Source: Acidobacteriota bacterium (GTDB taxonomy: Bacteria; Acidobacteriota; Vicinamibacteria; Vicinamibacterales; JAFNAJ01). Taken from it: a DNA stretch of 7,983 bases. The position numbers and the translations under genes were made by a program. Shown piece after piece: positions 1 to 7,549 of this stretch. The stretch spans positions 1 to 7,983 of the forward strand of contig JAFNAJ010000313.1 in the NCBI GenBank assembly GCA_017860085.1, read 5' to 3'. The notes under the pieces were generated by a model that saw nothing but the letters and a program-made list of their open reading frames with translations, was not told the DNA's origin and searched no databases. How positions within the stretch are numbered: position 1 is the first letter of the stretch; every line of letters begins with the position of its first letter.

Positions 1-1664
1 GTCAGCGTCTCGGGGATGTCCGTCTCGAGGCTCGCGGTGAGATCGTGCAAGCGCTCGCCGGCGCGGCGCCTCGCCTCCGGCGTCCAATCCGCGGTCGCGG
101 CATCGCTTTCCAGCCACGTGGCGCTGGCCACGGTGTATTCGACTGAACCACGCAGGCGCGACGCCACGGGCCGGCTGATCGCTACGCCCCACCCTGATGC
201 CCGCGCGTCGCCGCCGGTCGCCGTGAAGTAGTGGCCAAGATCGCTGCGCGGTCGGTCGGCAATGCGCATGTCGAACACGGTGACAATCTGGTCATCCACC
301 TGCTGGTGGAACCCACGGGCACTCACCACGTACGCCCCGACCTGTCGTTCGAACGCCACCTCGACGCTGCGCGTCTCCTGCGGCGTGAACTCGGTGCCCG
401 GCAACGGGGCGAACGTGCGCTGCGGCGGCAACCACATGCCGGCAAACTGCGCGGGGACGAACTCCTCTGCACCGGGCGCCCGCATCGTGCGCGACACGGA
501 TGCCCGCACCCACGATCCATCGCCGGCCGCGAGGCGGAGCGCCATCGACGGGCTCGCGAGGTTCCCACGCTCGAGGTAGCCGTAGTGGCCATAGTGCAGG
601 CCGTAGTCGAGCGTCGCCTTCCGCGACAGGCTCCAGCGGTCCTTGGCGTGCACGCTCCCCACGTAGCGCATGCCGTCGCTCAGGGCCTCGATCGCGGCCA
701 GGTTGCCGCCGGTGTACTCCTGGGTGCTGAAGCTCGCGCCGACCTCGAGCGTGTGCCGGGTCGCCAGCAGCGTGGTATACGACCCCCCCACGACCCACGA
801 CGACAGATCGCTGGCCGCCATGGCACCTTGCGCGGCCCACGACCCATTCCGTCCGGCCGGCGCCCCGATGGCGACGTGCGTCACCCCCGTGCGCGATGGC
901 TCACTGAAGAGCTGGGCCGCGGAATCGAACGAGCTCGTCGTGATCAGGTTCACCTGGCCTGCAAACGGCAGCGACCAGTTCGCCTGTCCGGACCCGGCCA
1001 TCGCGACCTGTCCCGACGGGCGGCTCACGGCCTCCACGGTCTCCGTGTCAATCTCGACCTGCCCCGTGGCATCTCTCAGCACCGACCGCTTCAAGTGACG
1101 CAGGCGCCACGCCACCGGCGTGTGTTCGTGAATGTCGCCGCCTGGATCGGCCACGACCTCTCCCTGCTCCGCGACCGGCGCGAGGTCCCCGCGCGTCTCG
1201 CCAGCGGTACCGACCGCCGCAGCCAGCACGTTCAGTGCGTCACCCGACTCCATCGGAATCGCGACGTCGAGCCGCCGCAGGCGAAAGCCCTGCCGCGCCG
1301 TGCCAGCGGGCAGCACCTGCACCAATGTCCGCTTCGATGCCAGGTGACCAGGGTGCTGTGCTCTGACCAGGTAGGCGCCGGGTCGGAGGTCGTTCAGTGA
1401 GTACCGCCCCTCGCGGTCCGACACCGCGAAGAGCAGGTCGCTGCCCTGCACCGAGACTGCCGCACCGGGCAGCGGAGCGCCACGCTCATCGGTGACCATG
1501 CCCTCGAGGCGTCCGGGAAACACCAGCGCGGTTCGCACCACGGCCCCGCGCGCCTCAGTGATTCGTGGCTGGTCATGTTCCGACGACCGCGCCAGGGCCG
1601 GCTGCGAGCAGGCGATGCCCGTCACGACGATGACCGACGCGAGGTATCGGCTGCGCTGGGCCAT
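1..1664 (-). CDS. TonB-dependent-receptor-like outer-membrane protein with N-terminal carboxypeptidase-regulatory-like domain (C-terminus off the window)
   Basis: This frame is open without a stop from the ATG at 1662-1664 to the window edge, giving 554 visible residues. Residues 1-25 look like a Sec signal peptide: basic start, hydrophobic VIVVTGIA, and ALA before the likely cleavage site. A cysteine at 19 lacks a good lipobox. Residues about 51-132 fit a carboxypeptidase-regulatory-like beta-sandwich (GxVTDERGAPLPGAAV, then SDREGRYSLNDLRPGAYLV). A linker carries the basic-aromatic segment AWRLRHLKRSVL (185-196). From about 220 onward, alternating aromatic/polar strands with glycine turns resemble a TonB-receptor barrel (WVVGGSY, LDYGLHYGHYGYLERG, GYxVSARGF-like segments). 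No plug domain or TonB box is evident. GGAG lies 6 bases before the ATG. It follows the upstream exported gene by 29 bases, so cotranscription is likely. The ligand is unknown; the receptor assignment is moderate, and a non-transporting barrel is possible. Confidence 0.8.
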   Translation of the reverse strand, partial: MAQRSRYLASVIVVTGIACSQPALARSSEHDQPRITEARGAVVRTALVFPGRLEGMVTDERGAPLPGAAVSVQGSDLLFAVSDREGRYSLNDLRPGAYLVRAQHPGHLASKRTLVQVLPAGTARQGFRLRRLDVAIPMESGDALNVLAAAVGTAGETRGDLAPVAEQGEVVADPGGDIHEHTPVAWRLRHLKRSVLRDATGQVEIDTETVEAVSRPSGQVAMAGSGQANWSLPFAGQVNLITTSSFDSAAQLFSEPSRTGVTHVAIGAPAGRNGSWAAQGAMAASDLSSWVVGGSYTTLLATRHTLEVGASFSTQEYTGGNLAAIEALSDGMRYVGSVHAKDRWSLSRKATLDYGLHYGHYGYLERGNLASPSMALRLAAGDGSWVRASVSRTMRAPGAEEFVPAQFAGMWLPPQRTFAPLPGTEFTPQETRSVEVAFERQVGAYVVSARGFHQQVDDQIVTVFDMRIADRPRSDLGHYFTATGGDARASGWGVAISRPVASRLRGSVEYTVASATWLESDAATADWTPEARRRAGERLHDLTASLETDIPETL

Positions 1665-1670
1665 GGGCAA

Positions 1671-1674
1671 CTCC
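1671..1674 (-). promoter_or_regulatory. Ribosome binding site of the TonB-like gene
   Basis: On the minus strand GGAG sits 6 bases before the ATG at 1664. This supports that start and shows the gene has its own translation signal inside the 29-base gap after the upstream gene. Confidence 0.6.
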
Positions 1675-1693
1675 AGGGAACCCTGTCCGATTC

Positions 1694-2779
1694 CTACGGC
1701 TCCGCCACCGAGAAGGTCACGTTGCGGTTGATCGTCGACGACGACCGGTTGTCGGTGACCTTAATCTCCAGCCGGTAGTCGCCGGCGGGGAAACTCGTGA
1801 GCGGGATCGACTGTCCTGCCGAAATGACGTGGCCCATCTCGGCGTCCCACGCCGCCGGCAGCGTCTTCGCGTTGAACTGCTGAGGATTGGTCTTGTTGAA
1901 GTACTTCTCCTCAGCGCCGTCCTTGCGGTAAAAGGCGTACTCCACCGTCAGGTCGGGCTTCTTCTCCTGAATGGTCGCGTTGTAGACCTGGAAGTACGTC
2001 GTGAACTCGTCGGCCTTCTTGTACTTCCCGTCAAACGACGGCACCATCTCAATCGAGCCCATGATGTACGGGCGCTCGCGCTGGATTTCTGGCGTCACCT
2101 GGCCCGGGACGTCCTCGACCTTTCGCACGAGCAGTATCGAGCTCGTGGTCAGGCCTGTGGCCGAGTAGTTCTCCACGACCAACTCGCCCTTGAACACCGC
2201 GACGGGTACCGGCTGCTTCTCCTTGCCGATCTCTCCCGCGAACGGCCGCATGGCAACGTAAACGTCATACGTGCCCCCGGACAACTGCAGCACGCGGGTC
2301 AGCGTCAGCCCACCGTCCGGACCGCTCGCCTTGAGGTCGGTGTAGTAGAAGTCCTGCCAGGGGTACTGCGCCTTCTCCGCTTCCTTCTCGGGTGGGGTCG
2401 CGCCCTTGGGCGCCGCTCTCAGCATGACCGCCATTGTGCCGGCCGGCAGCTTGCCCGGCTCGACGATGACGGTGTAAGGCATGTAAGCCTTGCCATCCCC
2501 GGCCCGCAAGACGTCGTTCCGCCAGACGACACGGGGCCCCGCCGGCCCGGCCACCGGCGCGTCCTTCCCGGACGGGCTGACGGTGAACATCGCCGTGCCG
2601 GGGGCGATGCCCGAGGCCATTGCGTGGTCGACCACCCTCATGAGGGACTGGGCGGCCTTCTGCTGATTCTCCCTGAGCTTCTTGTCGTCCTTGCTCTGGG
2701 CCACGACCGGCGCCGAGAGGGCCAGCGCCACGATGGGGGCGAGGATCACCACGAGGTGACGGGTTGCGCGTGCTGTCAT
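1694..2779 (-). CDS. Exported protein of unknown function with beta-sandwich-like segments
   Basis: 361 residues. I chose the ATG at 2779 over an in-frame codon at 2848 for three reasons: GGAG lies 9 bases upstream, the protein then begins with a clean signal peptide (TARATRH, hydrophobic LVVILAPIVALALSA, cleavage after VVA at 27), and the 2848 codon lies inside the promoter. The mature protein starts with a charged stretch (about 29-50, helix-like). Strand-rich parts follow: YTVIVEPGKLPAGTMAVMLRA (split at about 102-122), a YDVYVAMRP segment (171-179), an FDGKYKKADEFTTYFQVYNA segment (about 249-268), and a C-terminal FPAGDYRLEIKV plus VTFSV pair (about 329-358) like an Ig/fibronectin-type fold. 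No catalytic motif, transmembrane helix or lipobox is seen. It leads a two-gene cluster with the TonB-like protein, so a periplasmic or envelope role is inferred. I do not recognise a named family. Confidence 0.85.
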   Translation of the reverse strand: MTARATRHLVVILAPIVALALSAPVVAQSKDDKKLRENQQKAAQSLMRVVDHAMASGIAPGTAMFTVSPSGKDAPVAGPAGPRVVWRNDVLRAGDGKAYMPYTVIVEPGKLPAGTMAVMLRAAPKGATPPEKEAEKAQYPWQDFYYTDLKASGPDGGLTLTRVLQLSGGTYDVYVAMRPFAGEIGKEKQPVPVAVFKGELVVENYSATGLTTSSILLVRKVEDVPGQVTPEIQRERPYIMGSIEMVPSFDGKYKKADEFTTYFQVYNATIQEKKPDLTVEYAFYRKDGAEEKYFNKTNPQQFNAKTLPAAWDAEMGHVISAGQSIPLTSFPAGDYRLEIKVTDNRSSSTINRNVTFSVAEP

Positions 2780-2788
2780 GAATGCATA

Positions 2789-2792
2789 CTCC
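2789..2792 (-). promoter_or_regulatory. Ribosome binding site deciding the start of the exported protein
   Basis: GGAG on the minus strand lies 9 bases before the ATG at 2779. Together with the signal peptide that follows, it favours this start over the longer in-frame alternative at 2848. Confidence 0.6.
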
Positions 2793-2824
2793 GGGTACAG
2801 TAGTAGAGAGATAAAGACAGGTAG

Positions 2825-2853
2825 ATCATAGGCGACGGCCCTGCGCAAGTCAA
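2825..2853 (-). promoter_or_regulatory. Sigma70-type promoter for the minus-strand envelope gene pair
   Basis: Reading the minus strand, TTGACT (2853-2848) is followed by exactly 17 bases and TATGAT (2830-2825). These match the -35 and -10 consensus at 5 of 6 positions each with the optimal spacer. Transcription would begin near 2818, leaving a leader of about 40 bases that includes the GGAG site. The quality of the match in a very GC-rich background makes chance unlikely. Confidence 0.75.
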
Positions 2854-2901
2854 ACCACTGAGGAGGTGGACTTTGCGTCCGCCGGCGGGGCCGCCAGCAC
2901 G

Positions 2902-2910
2902 TGCTATCAT
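2902..2910 (+). promoter_or_regulatory. Extended -10 promoter element for glgC
   Basis: TGCTATCAT fits an extended -10 box (TG, one base, then TATCAT, 5 of 6 to TATAAT). No convincing -35 hexamer stands 16-18 bases upstream, as tolerated for extended -10 promoters. Predicted initiation near 2917 gives a leader of about 40 bases before the ATG at 2958. It also argues against the GTG at 2901, which would lie inside the promoter. Confidence 0.4.
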
Positions 2911-2957
2911 CGCCCTATCCGCCCCCCCTGTCGCACCCTGTACCCGGGCCAGACATC

Positions 2958-4151
2958 ATGCCAGACGACGCCCTCGTCATCGTGCTCGCCGGCGGCGCCG
3001 GCGAGCGGCTGCACCCCCTAACCAGGGAGCGGGCCAAGCCGGCCGTCTACTTCGGCGGCCCCTACCGGATCGTCGACTTCACGCTGTCGAACTGCCTGAA
3101 CTCCGGCCTGCGCCGGATCTTCATCGTGACGCAGTACAAGTCGCTCTCCCTGAACCGGCACATCCGCATGGGCTGGAGCGTCGTTGCTGAGGAGTTGGGC
3201 GAGTTCGTCGAGATCCTGCCGCCGCAGAAGCGGGTGGGTGAACACTGGTACCTGGGCACGGCTGACGCGGTGTACCAGAACCTCTACTCCATCGTCCGCG
3301 AGGACCCGCGCCAGATCGTCGTGCTCTCGGGGGATCACGTCTACAAGATGGACTACGGCAAGATGCTCCGGGCCCACCAGGAGCGGGGCGCCTCGGTCAC
3401 CATCGCCGCCATCGAGGTCCCCGTGGAGGACGCGCGGCGGTTCGGCGTGCTGAGCATCGACGCCAGCCAGCAGGTCGTCGGCTTCGAGGAAAAGCCGCTC
3501 GCGGCCGACCCGTTGCCCGACAGTCCTGGCAAGGTGCTGGCGTCGATGGGCATCTACATCTTCGAAGCGCCGGTGCTCATCCGGGCGCTCGAGGAGGATG
3601 CCAGCCGCGCGACCAACCACGACTTCGGCAAGGACATTCTGCCGTCGCTGTTCCAGAACGTCCCTGTCTATGCCTACCGCTTCTACGACGAGAACAAGAA
3701 AGCGGCCAAGTATTGGCGCGACATCGGGACGATCGACGCGTACTACGACGCGAACATGGACCTGTGCCACGTCAACCCGGAGTTCAACCTCTATGACCCG
3801 GAGTGGCCCCTGCGAACGTACCAGTTGCAGGCGCCGCCGGCGAAGTTCGTGTTCGCCCAGCAGGGTCGCCGGTGCGGCGAGGCCCTCGACTCGATCGTCT
3901 CGGCCGGCTGCATCATCTCCGGCAGTCGTGTCATGGGCAGCGTGCTGTGCCCAAACGTGCGCGTGCACTCCTTCTGCGACATCGTTGGCTCGATCTTGAT
4001 GCCGGGGGTGCGGATCGGGCGGCACGTGCGACTGCGTCGGGTGATCGTCGACCGCGACGTGACGATCCCGCGCGGCGCGGTGATTGGGTACAACGCTGAC
4101 GAAGACCGCAGGCGCCACACCGTAGCCGTCGCCAGAGGCGTTGGCGTTTGA
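2958..4151 (+). CDS. glgC: Glucose-1-phosphate adenylyltransferase (ADP-glucose pyrophosphorylase)
   Basis: 397 residues. The enzyme makes ADP-glucose and pyrophosphate from ATP and glucose-1-phosphate, the committed step of bacterial glycogen synthesis in the cytoplasm. The nucleotidyltransferase domain (about 5-260) shows LAGGAGERL (10-18), RAKPAVYFGG (25-34), WYLGTADAVYQN (97-108), the catalytic SGDHVYKMDY with Asp126, the sugar-phosphate EKP with Lys179, SMGIYIF (196-202), NHDFGKDILP (220-229) and YWRDIGT with Asp255. The C-terminal third has the hexapeptide-like repeats of a left-handed beta helix and ends near the family pattern VIGYNADED. The ATG at 2958 starts directly before the first strand; a longer in-frame GTG start at 2901 would add a proline-rich tail and overlap the promoter. 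No strong Shine-Dalgarno site precedes the ATG. The position matching the E. coli effector lysine Lys39 is Glu24. No glgA or glgB is in the window; eno follows by 108 bases. Confidence 0.96.
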   Translation: MPDDALVIVLAGGAGERLHPLTRERAKPAVYFGGPYRIVDFTLSNCLNSGLRRIFIVTQYKSLSLNRHIRMGWSVVAEELGEFVEILPPQKRVGEHWYLGTADAVYQNLYSIVREDPRQIVVLSGDHVYKMDYGKMLRAHQERGASVTIAAIEVPVEDARRFGVLSIDASQQVVGFEEKPLAADPLPDSPGKVLASMGIYIFEAPVLIRALEEDASRATNHDFGKDILPSLFQNVPVYAYRFYDENKKAAKYWRDIGTIDAYYDANMDLCHVNPEFNLYDPEWPLRTYQLQAPPAKFVFAQQGRRCGEALDSIVSAGCIISGSRVMGSVLCPNVRVHSFCDIVGSILMPGVRIGRHVRLRRVIVDRDVTIPRGAVIGYNADEDRRRHTVAVARGVGV

Positions 4152-4229
4152 GGCGGAAGCCGACCGGGCCGGCAGCAACGGGTAGCGGCGCGGCGGTGTG
4201 ACAGACTGGCTGCGCGGACGACCGCGATT

Positions 4230-4241
4230 GAGCGGCCGCTC
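4230..4241. repeat. 12-bp perfect palindrome in the eno leader
   Basis: GAGCGGCCGCTC is its own reverse complement and ends 4 bases before the GGGAGG ribosome site of eno. It could be a dimeric-protein site, or chance in GC-rich DNA. As RNA it has no loop, so it is a poor hairpin. No function is claimed. Confidence 0.3.
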
Positions 4242-4245
4242 GCGA

Positions 4246-4251
4246 GGGAGG
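4246..4251 (+). promoter_or_regulatory. Ribosome binding site selecting the GTG start of eno
   Basis: GGGAGG lies 8 bases before the GTG at 4260. An out-of-frame ATG at 4253 is only one base from this site and is badly spaced, so the GTG is the likely start. The protein then begins MKITRV, right where enolases usually begin. Confidence 0.7.
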
Positions 4252-4259
4252 CATGCATC

Positions 4260-5576
4260 GTGAAGATCACACGCGTGACGGCGCGAGAGATTCTCGACTC
4301 GCGCGGCAATCCGACCGTCGAAGTCGACCTCAAGGCCGAAGGAGGGTTCGGACGGGCCGCTGTGCCCTCGGGCGCCTCGACCGGCCAGCGTGAGGCGCTG
4401 GAACTCAGGGACGGGGACAAGGCTCGCTACCTCGGCAAGGGCGTGCGCCGGGCCGTGACCAACATCAACGGTGAGATTGCGAGCGCGCTCGTCGGCAAGG
4501 ACCTCGACCAGCGGGGCATTGACCGGCTCCTCATCGATCTCGACGGCACCCCCAACAAGAGCCGCCTCGGTGCCAACGCCCTGCTTGGCGTGTCGATGGC
4601 CGCCGCGCGGGCGGGCGCGGCCGTGGCGGGTGTACCGCTCTACGAGCACTTTGGCGCGCTGCGCGCCGCCGTGGCGGGCGGCGGCCGCCCGGCGCTGCTG
4701 CCGGCCCCGATGATGAACATCCTCAACGGGGGCGCCCACGCCGACAGCAACGTCGACTTCCAGGAGTTCATGGCCATGCCGCTCGGCGTGACGTCGTTCG
4801 CCGAAGCGCTTCGGGCCGGCGCCGAGATCTTCCACGCGCTGCGCAGCATCCTGAAGCAGCGCGGCCTGTCGACGGGCGTCGGCGACGAGGGCGGCTTCGC
4901 CCCGAGCCTGCGGTCGAATCGCGAGGCCATTGAATCGGTGATGGAGGCCATCGCGAAGGCAGGTTTCACGCCGGGCAAGGAGGTCTTCATCGCGCTCGAC
5001 CCGGCCGCCAGCGAGTTCTACGACGAGGAGTCCAAGCAGTACGTCCTCGCCAAGTCAGGCGAGGCGTCCCGGAGCAGCGCCGAAATGGTCGAGCTCTGGG
5101 CCGACTGGGTGCGGCAGTACCCCATCGTGTCGATCGAGGACGGACTGGCCGAGGGCGACTGGGAGGGGTGGCGGCTGCTCACCAAGACGCTGGGCGACAA
5201 GATCCAGTTGGTCGGCGACGACCTGTTCGTGACCAACTCCTCCATCCTGCGCGACGGCATCGCGCAAGGCGTCGCCAACGCGATCCTGATCAAGCTCAAC
5301 CAGATCGGCACCGTCAGCGAGACGCTCGACGCGATGGCGATGGCCTGGCAGGCTGACTACACGGCGATCGTGTCTCACCGGTCGGGCGAGACCGAAGACA
5401 CGACCATCGCCGACCTGGCGGTCGGCAGCGAGGCGGGTCAGATCAAGACGGGCTCAGCGAGCCGTACCGACCGCGTGGCCAAGTACAACCAGTTGCTGCG
5501 GATCGAGGAGGCGCTCGGCGCCAACGCCAGATACGCCGGTCGCCACGCGATTCGACAGCTCAACCGGCAGGGGTGA
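4260..5576 (+). CDS. eno: Enolase (phosphopyruvate hydratase)
   Basis: 438 residues, close to the usual 430 or so. It interconverts 2-phosphoglycerate and phosphoenolpyruvate in glycolysis and gluconeogenesis, in the cytoplasm, with Mg2+. The N-terminal domain shows AREILDSRGNPTVEVDL (8-24) and the mobile loop SGASTG (37-42). The barrel shows NILNGGAHADSNVDFQEF (153-170, with His160 and Glu169), GDEGGFAPS (208-216, Glu210), metal ligands Asp247 (ALDPAASEFYD), Glu293 (SIEDGLAEGDW) and Asp320 (LVGDDLFVTN), catalytic Lys345 (LIKLNQIGT), the SHRSGET loop (372-378) and Lys396 (QIKTGSASR). All catalytic residues are present. Translation starts at GTG. It lies 108 bases after glgC in the same direction; the gap holds no clear promoter or terminator, so shared transcription is possible. 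It converges on the next gene with 2 bases between stops. Confidence 0.98.
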   Translation: MKITRVTAREILDSRGNPTVEVDLKAEGGFGRAAVPSGASTGQREALELRDGDKARYLGKGVRRAVTNINGEIASALVGKDLDQRGIDRLLIDLDGTPNKSRLGANALLGVSMAAARAGAAVAGVPLYEHFGALRAAVAGGGRPALLPAPMMNILNGGAHADSNVDFQEFMAMPLGVTSFAEALRAGAEIFHALRSILKQRGLSTGVGDEGGFAPSLRSNREAIESVMEAIAKAGFTPGKEVFIALDPAASEFYDEESKQYVLAKSGEASRSSAEMVELWADWVRQYPIVSIEDGLAEGDWEGWRLLTKTLGDKIQLVGDDLFVTNSSILRDGIAQGVANAILIKLNQIGTVSETLDAMAMAWQADYTAIVSHRSGETEDTTIADLAVGSEAGQIKTGSASRTDRVAKYNQLLRIEEALGANARYAGRHAIRQLNRQG

Positions 5577-5578
5577 GT

Positions 5579-5881
5579 CTAGCTCTGCTCCTGGTCGACC
5601 TCGACCGGGTCGTCGGGCGCGATCCTGAGCGAGCGCAGGAACCGGCGATCGTTGGCGTTCATGCCGAGACGGGGGCCGCCGCGCTTCGCGCGGTCGCGCG
5701 GGCCGCGCGCACCGGCCGCGTGCCGCGCGGCAAAGCCCACGACGGCCTCGAGCGAGACGTGCATCTCGTATCCGGCGGCGCGCGCCCGTTCGCGGCAGGC
5801 CTCGATTCGCGGATCGGCCGCCACCAAGGCCGCAATGGCATCGGCCATCTCGCGCGCGAGCCGGTTGACCGTGTCGTCCAT
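5579..5881 (-). CDS. Small conserved-type hypothetical protein
   Basis: 100 residues, function unknown. The N-terminal half (about 2-56) looks helical and amphipathic: VNRLAREMADAIAALVA, then DPRIEACRERARAAGYEMHVSLEAVVGFA. A basic Gly/Arg/Pro linker (57-72) follows, then NANDRRFLRSLRIAPDD (75-91) and an acidic tail. I have the impression that a NDRRFLRSLRI tail recurs in small acidobacterial hypotheticals, but this is memory, not a search. No signal peptide or membrane segment. The ATG at 5881 is preferred to an in-frame ATG at 5929 because the latter lies upstream of the predicted transcription start near 5913. There is no good Shine-Dalgarno site before 5881. It is monocistronic in this view, convergent with eno and divergent from the mutase. 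A cytoplasmic, possibly nucleic-acid-binding or regulatory adaptor role would be speculation. Confidence 0.75.
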   Translation of the reverse strand: MDDTVNRLAREMADAIAALVAADPRIEACRERARAAGYEMHVSLEAVVGFAARHAAGARGPRDRAKRGGPRLGMNANDRRFLRSLRIAPDDPVEVDQEQS

Positions 5882-5919
5882 CAGGTCGCGTGTCGTGAGG
5901 GGGGATGAAATGTCGCGGC

Positions 5920-5948
5920 ATTCTGGCATGCACCCCCAGGGGTGTCAA
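5920..5948 (-). promoter_or_regulatory. Sigma70-type promoter for the small hypothetical gene
   Basis: On the minus strand a perfect TTGACA (5948-5943), 17 bases, and CAGAAT (5925-5920, 4 of 6 to TATAAT). Predicted initiation is near 5913, about 32 bases before the ATG at 5881. This supports both that the small gene is real and that its start is the internal ATG. Confidence 0.65.
5931..5944. promoter_or_regulatory. Inverted repeat inside the promoter spacer, possible operator
   Basis: CACCCC, two bases, GGGGTG: a 14-bp inverted repeat lying in the 17-bp spacer and touching the -35 box of the minus-strand promoter. Its placement would let a dimeric repressor block polymerase, or a MerR-type factor act there. 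No regulator gene is adjacent, so this is only a candidate. Confidence 0.3.
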
Positions 5949-5978
5949 GGCAACGCCCGCCTGCGCTGGCGCGTGGGA

Positions 5979-5984
5979 TAGAAT
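5979..5984 (+). promoter_or_regulatory. -10 box of the mutase gene, possibly giving a nearly leaderless mRNA
   Basis: TAGAAT (5 of 6 to TATAAT) ends 8 bases before the ATG at 5993. Initiation at the usual distance would fall at about 5990-5993, so the transcript would have almost no leader. No -35 hexamer is seen at the proper spacing. GAGG at 5986-5989 is only 3 bases from the ATG, too close for a typical ribosome site. Confidence 0.4.
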
Positions 5985-5992
5985 CGAGGCGC

Positions 5993-7548
<1,556 letters not shown>

Positions 7549-7549
<1 letters not shown>

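Noticed and set aside
781..790. Run of seven C as a possible frameshift in the TonB-like gene
   Set aside because: The minus-strand frame continues through it (WVVGGSYTT) into barrel-like sequence on both sides with no stop, so no shift is indicated.
231..1400. 389-residue plus-strand open frame in the left part
   Set aside because: Composition is Arg/His/Pro-rich and domain-free. The opposite strand holds a continuous frame with a signal peptide, a recognisable domain and barrel-like strands.
1829..2803. 324-residue plus-strand open frame opposite the exported unknown protein
   Set aside because: Arg/Leu/His-rich with no start signal. The minus-strand frame has a promoter, ribosome site and signal peptide.
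2861..3190. Perfect ribosome-site-like AGGAGGTG at 2861 followed 4 bases later by a TTG-started 105-residue frame
   Set aside because: The frame overlaps glgC out of phase, is Pro/Arg/Ala-rich, and begins upstream of the likely glgC -10 box with no promoter of its own. The match is probably chance, though it is the best Shine-Dalgarno match in the window.
4152..4259. Terminator or promoter between glgC and eno
   Set aside because: Only short GC repeats such as GCCG/CGGC are present, with no T-tract, and no AT-rich -10 box is visible.
3018..4835. 605-residue open frame on the minus strand across glgC and eno
   Set aside because: It lies antisense to two genes with full catalytic motifs, is rich in Arg, Ala, His, Val and Asp as expected of a GC-rich shadow frame, and shows no domain or ribosome site.
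5679..5693. Hairpin CCGCGC-TTC-GCGCGG as a terminator for eno
   Set aside because: It has no T-run, lies about 100 bases inside the opposite gene, and such short GC stems are expected by chance in this composition.
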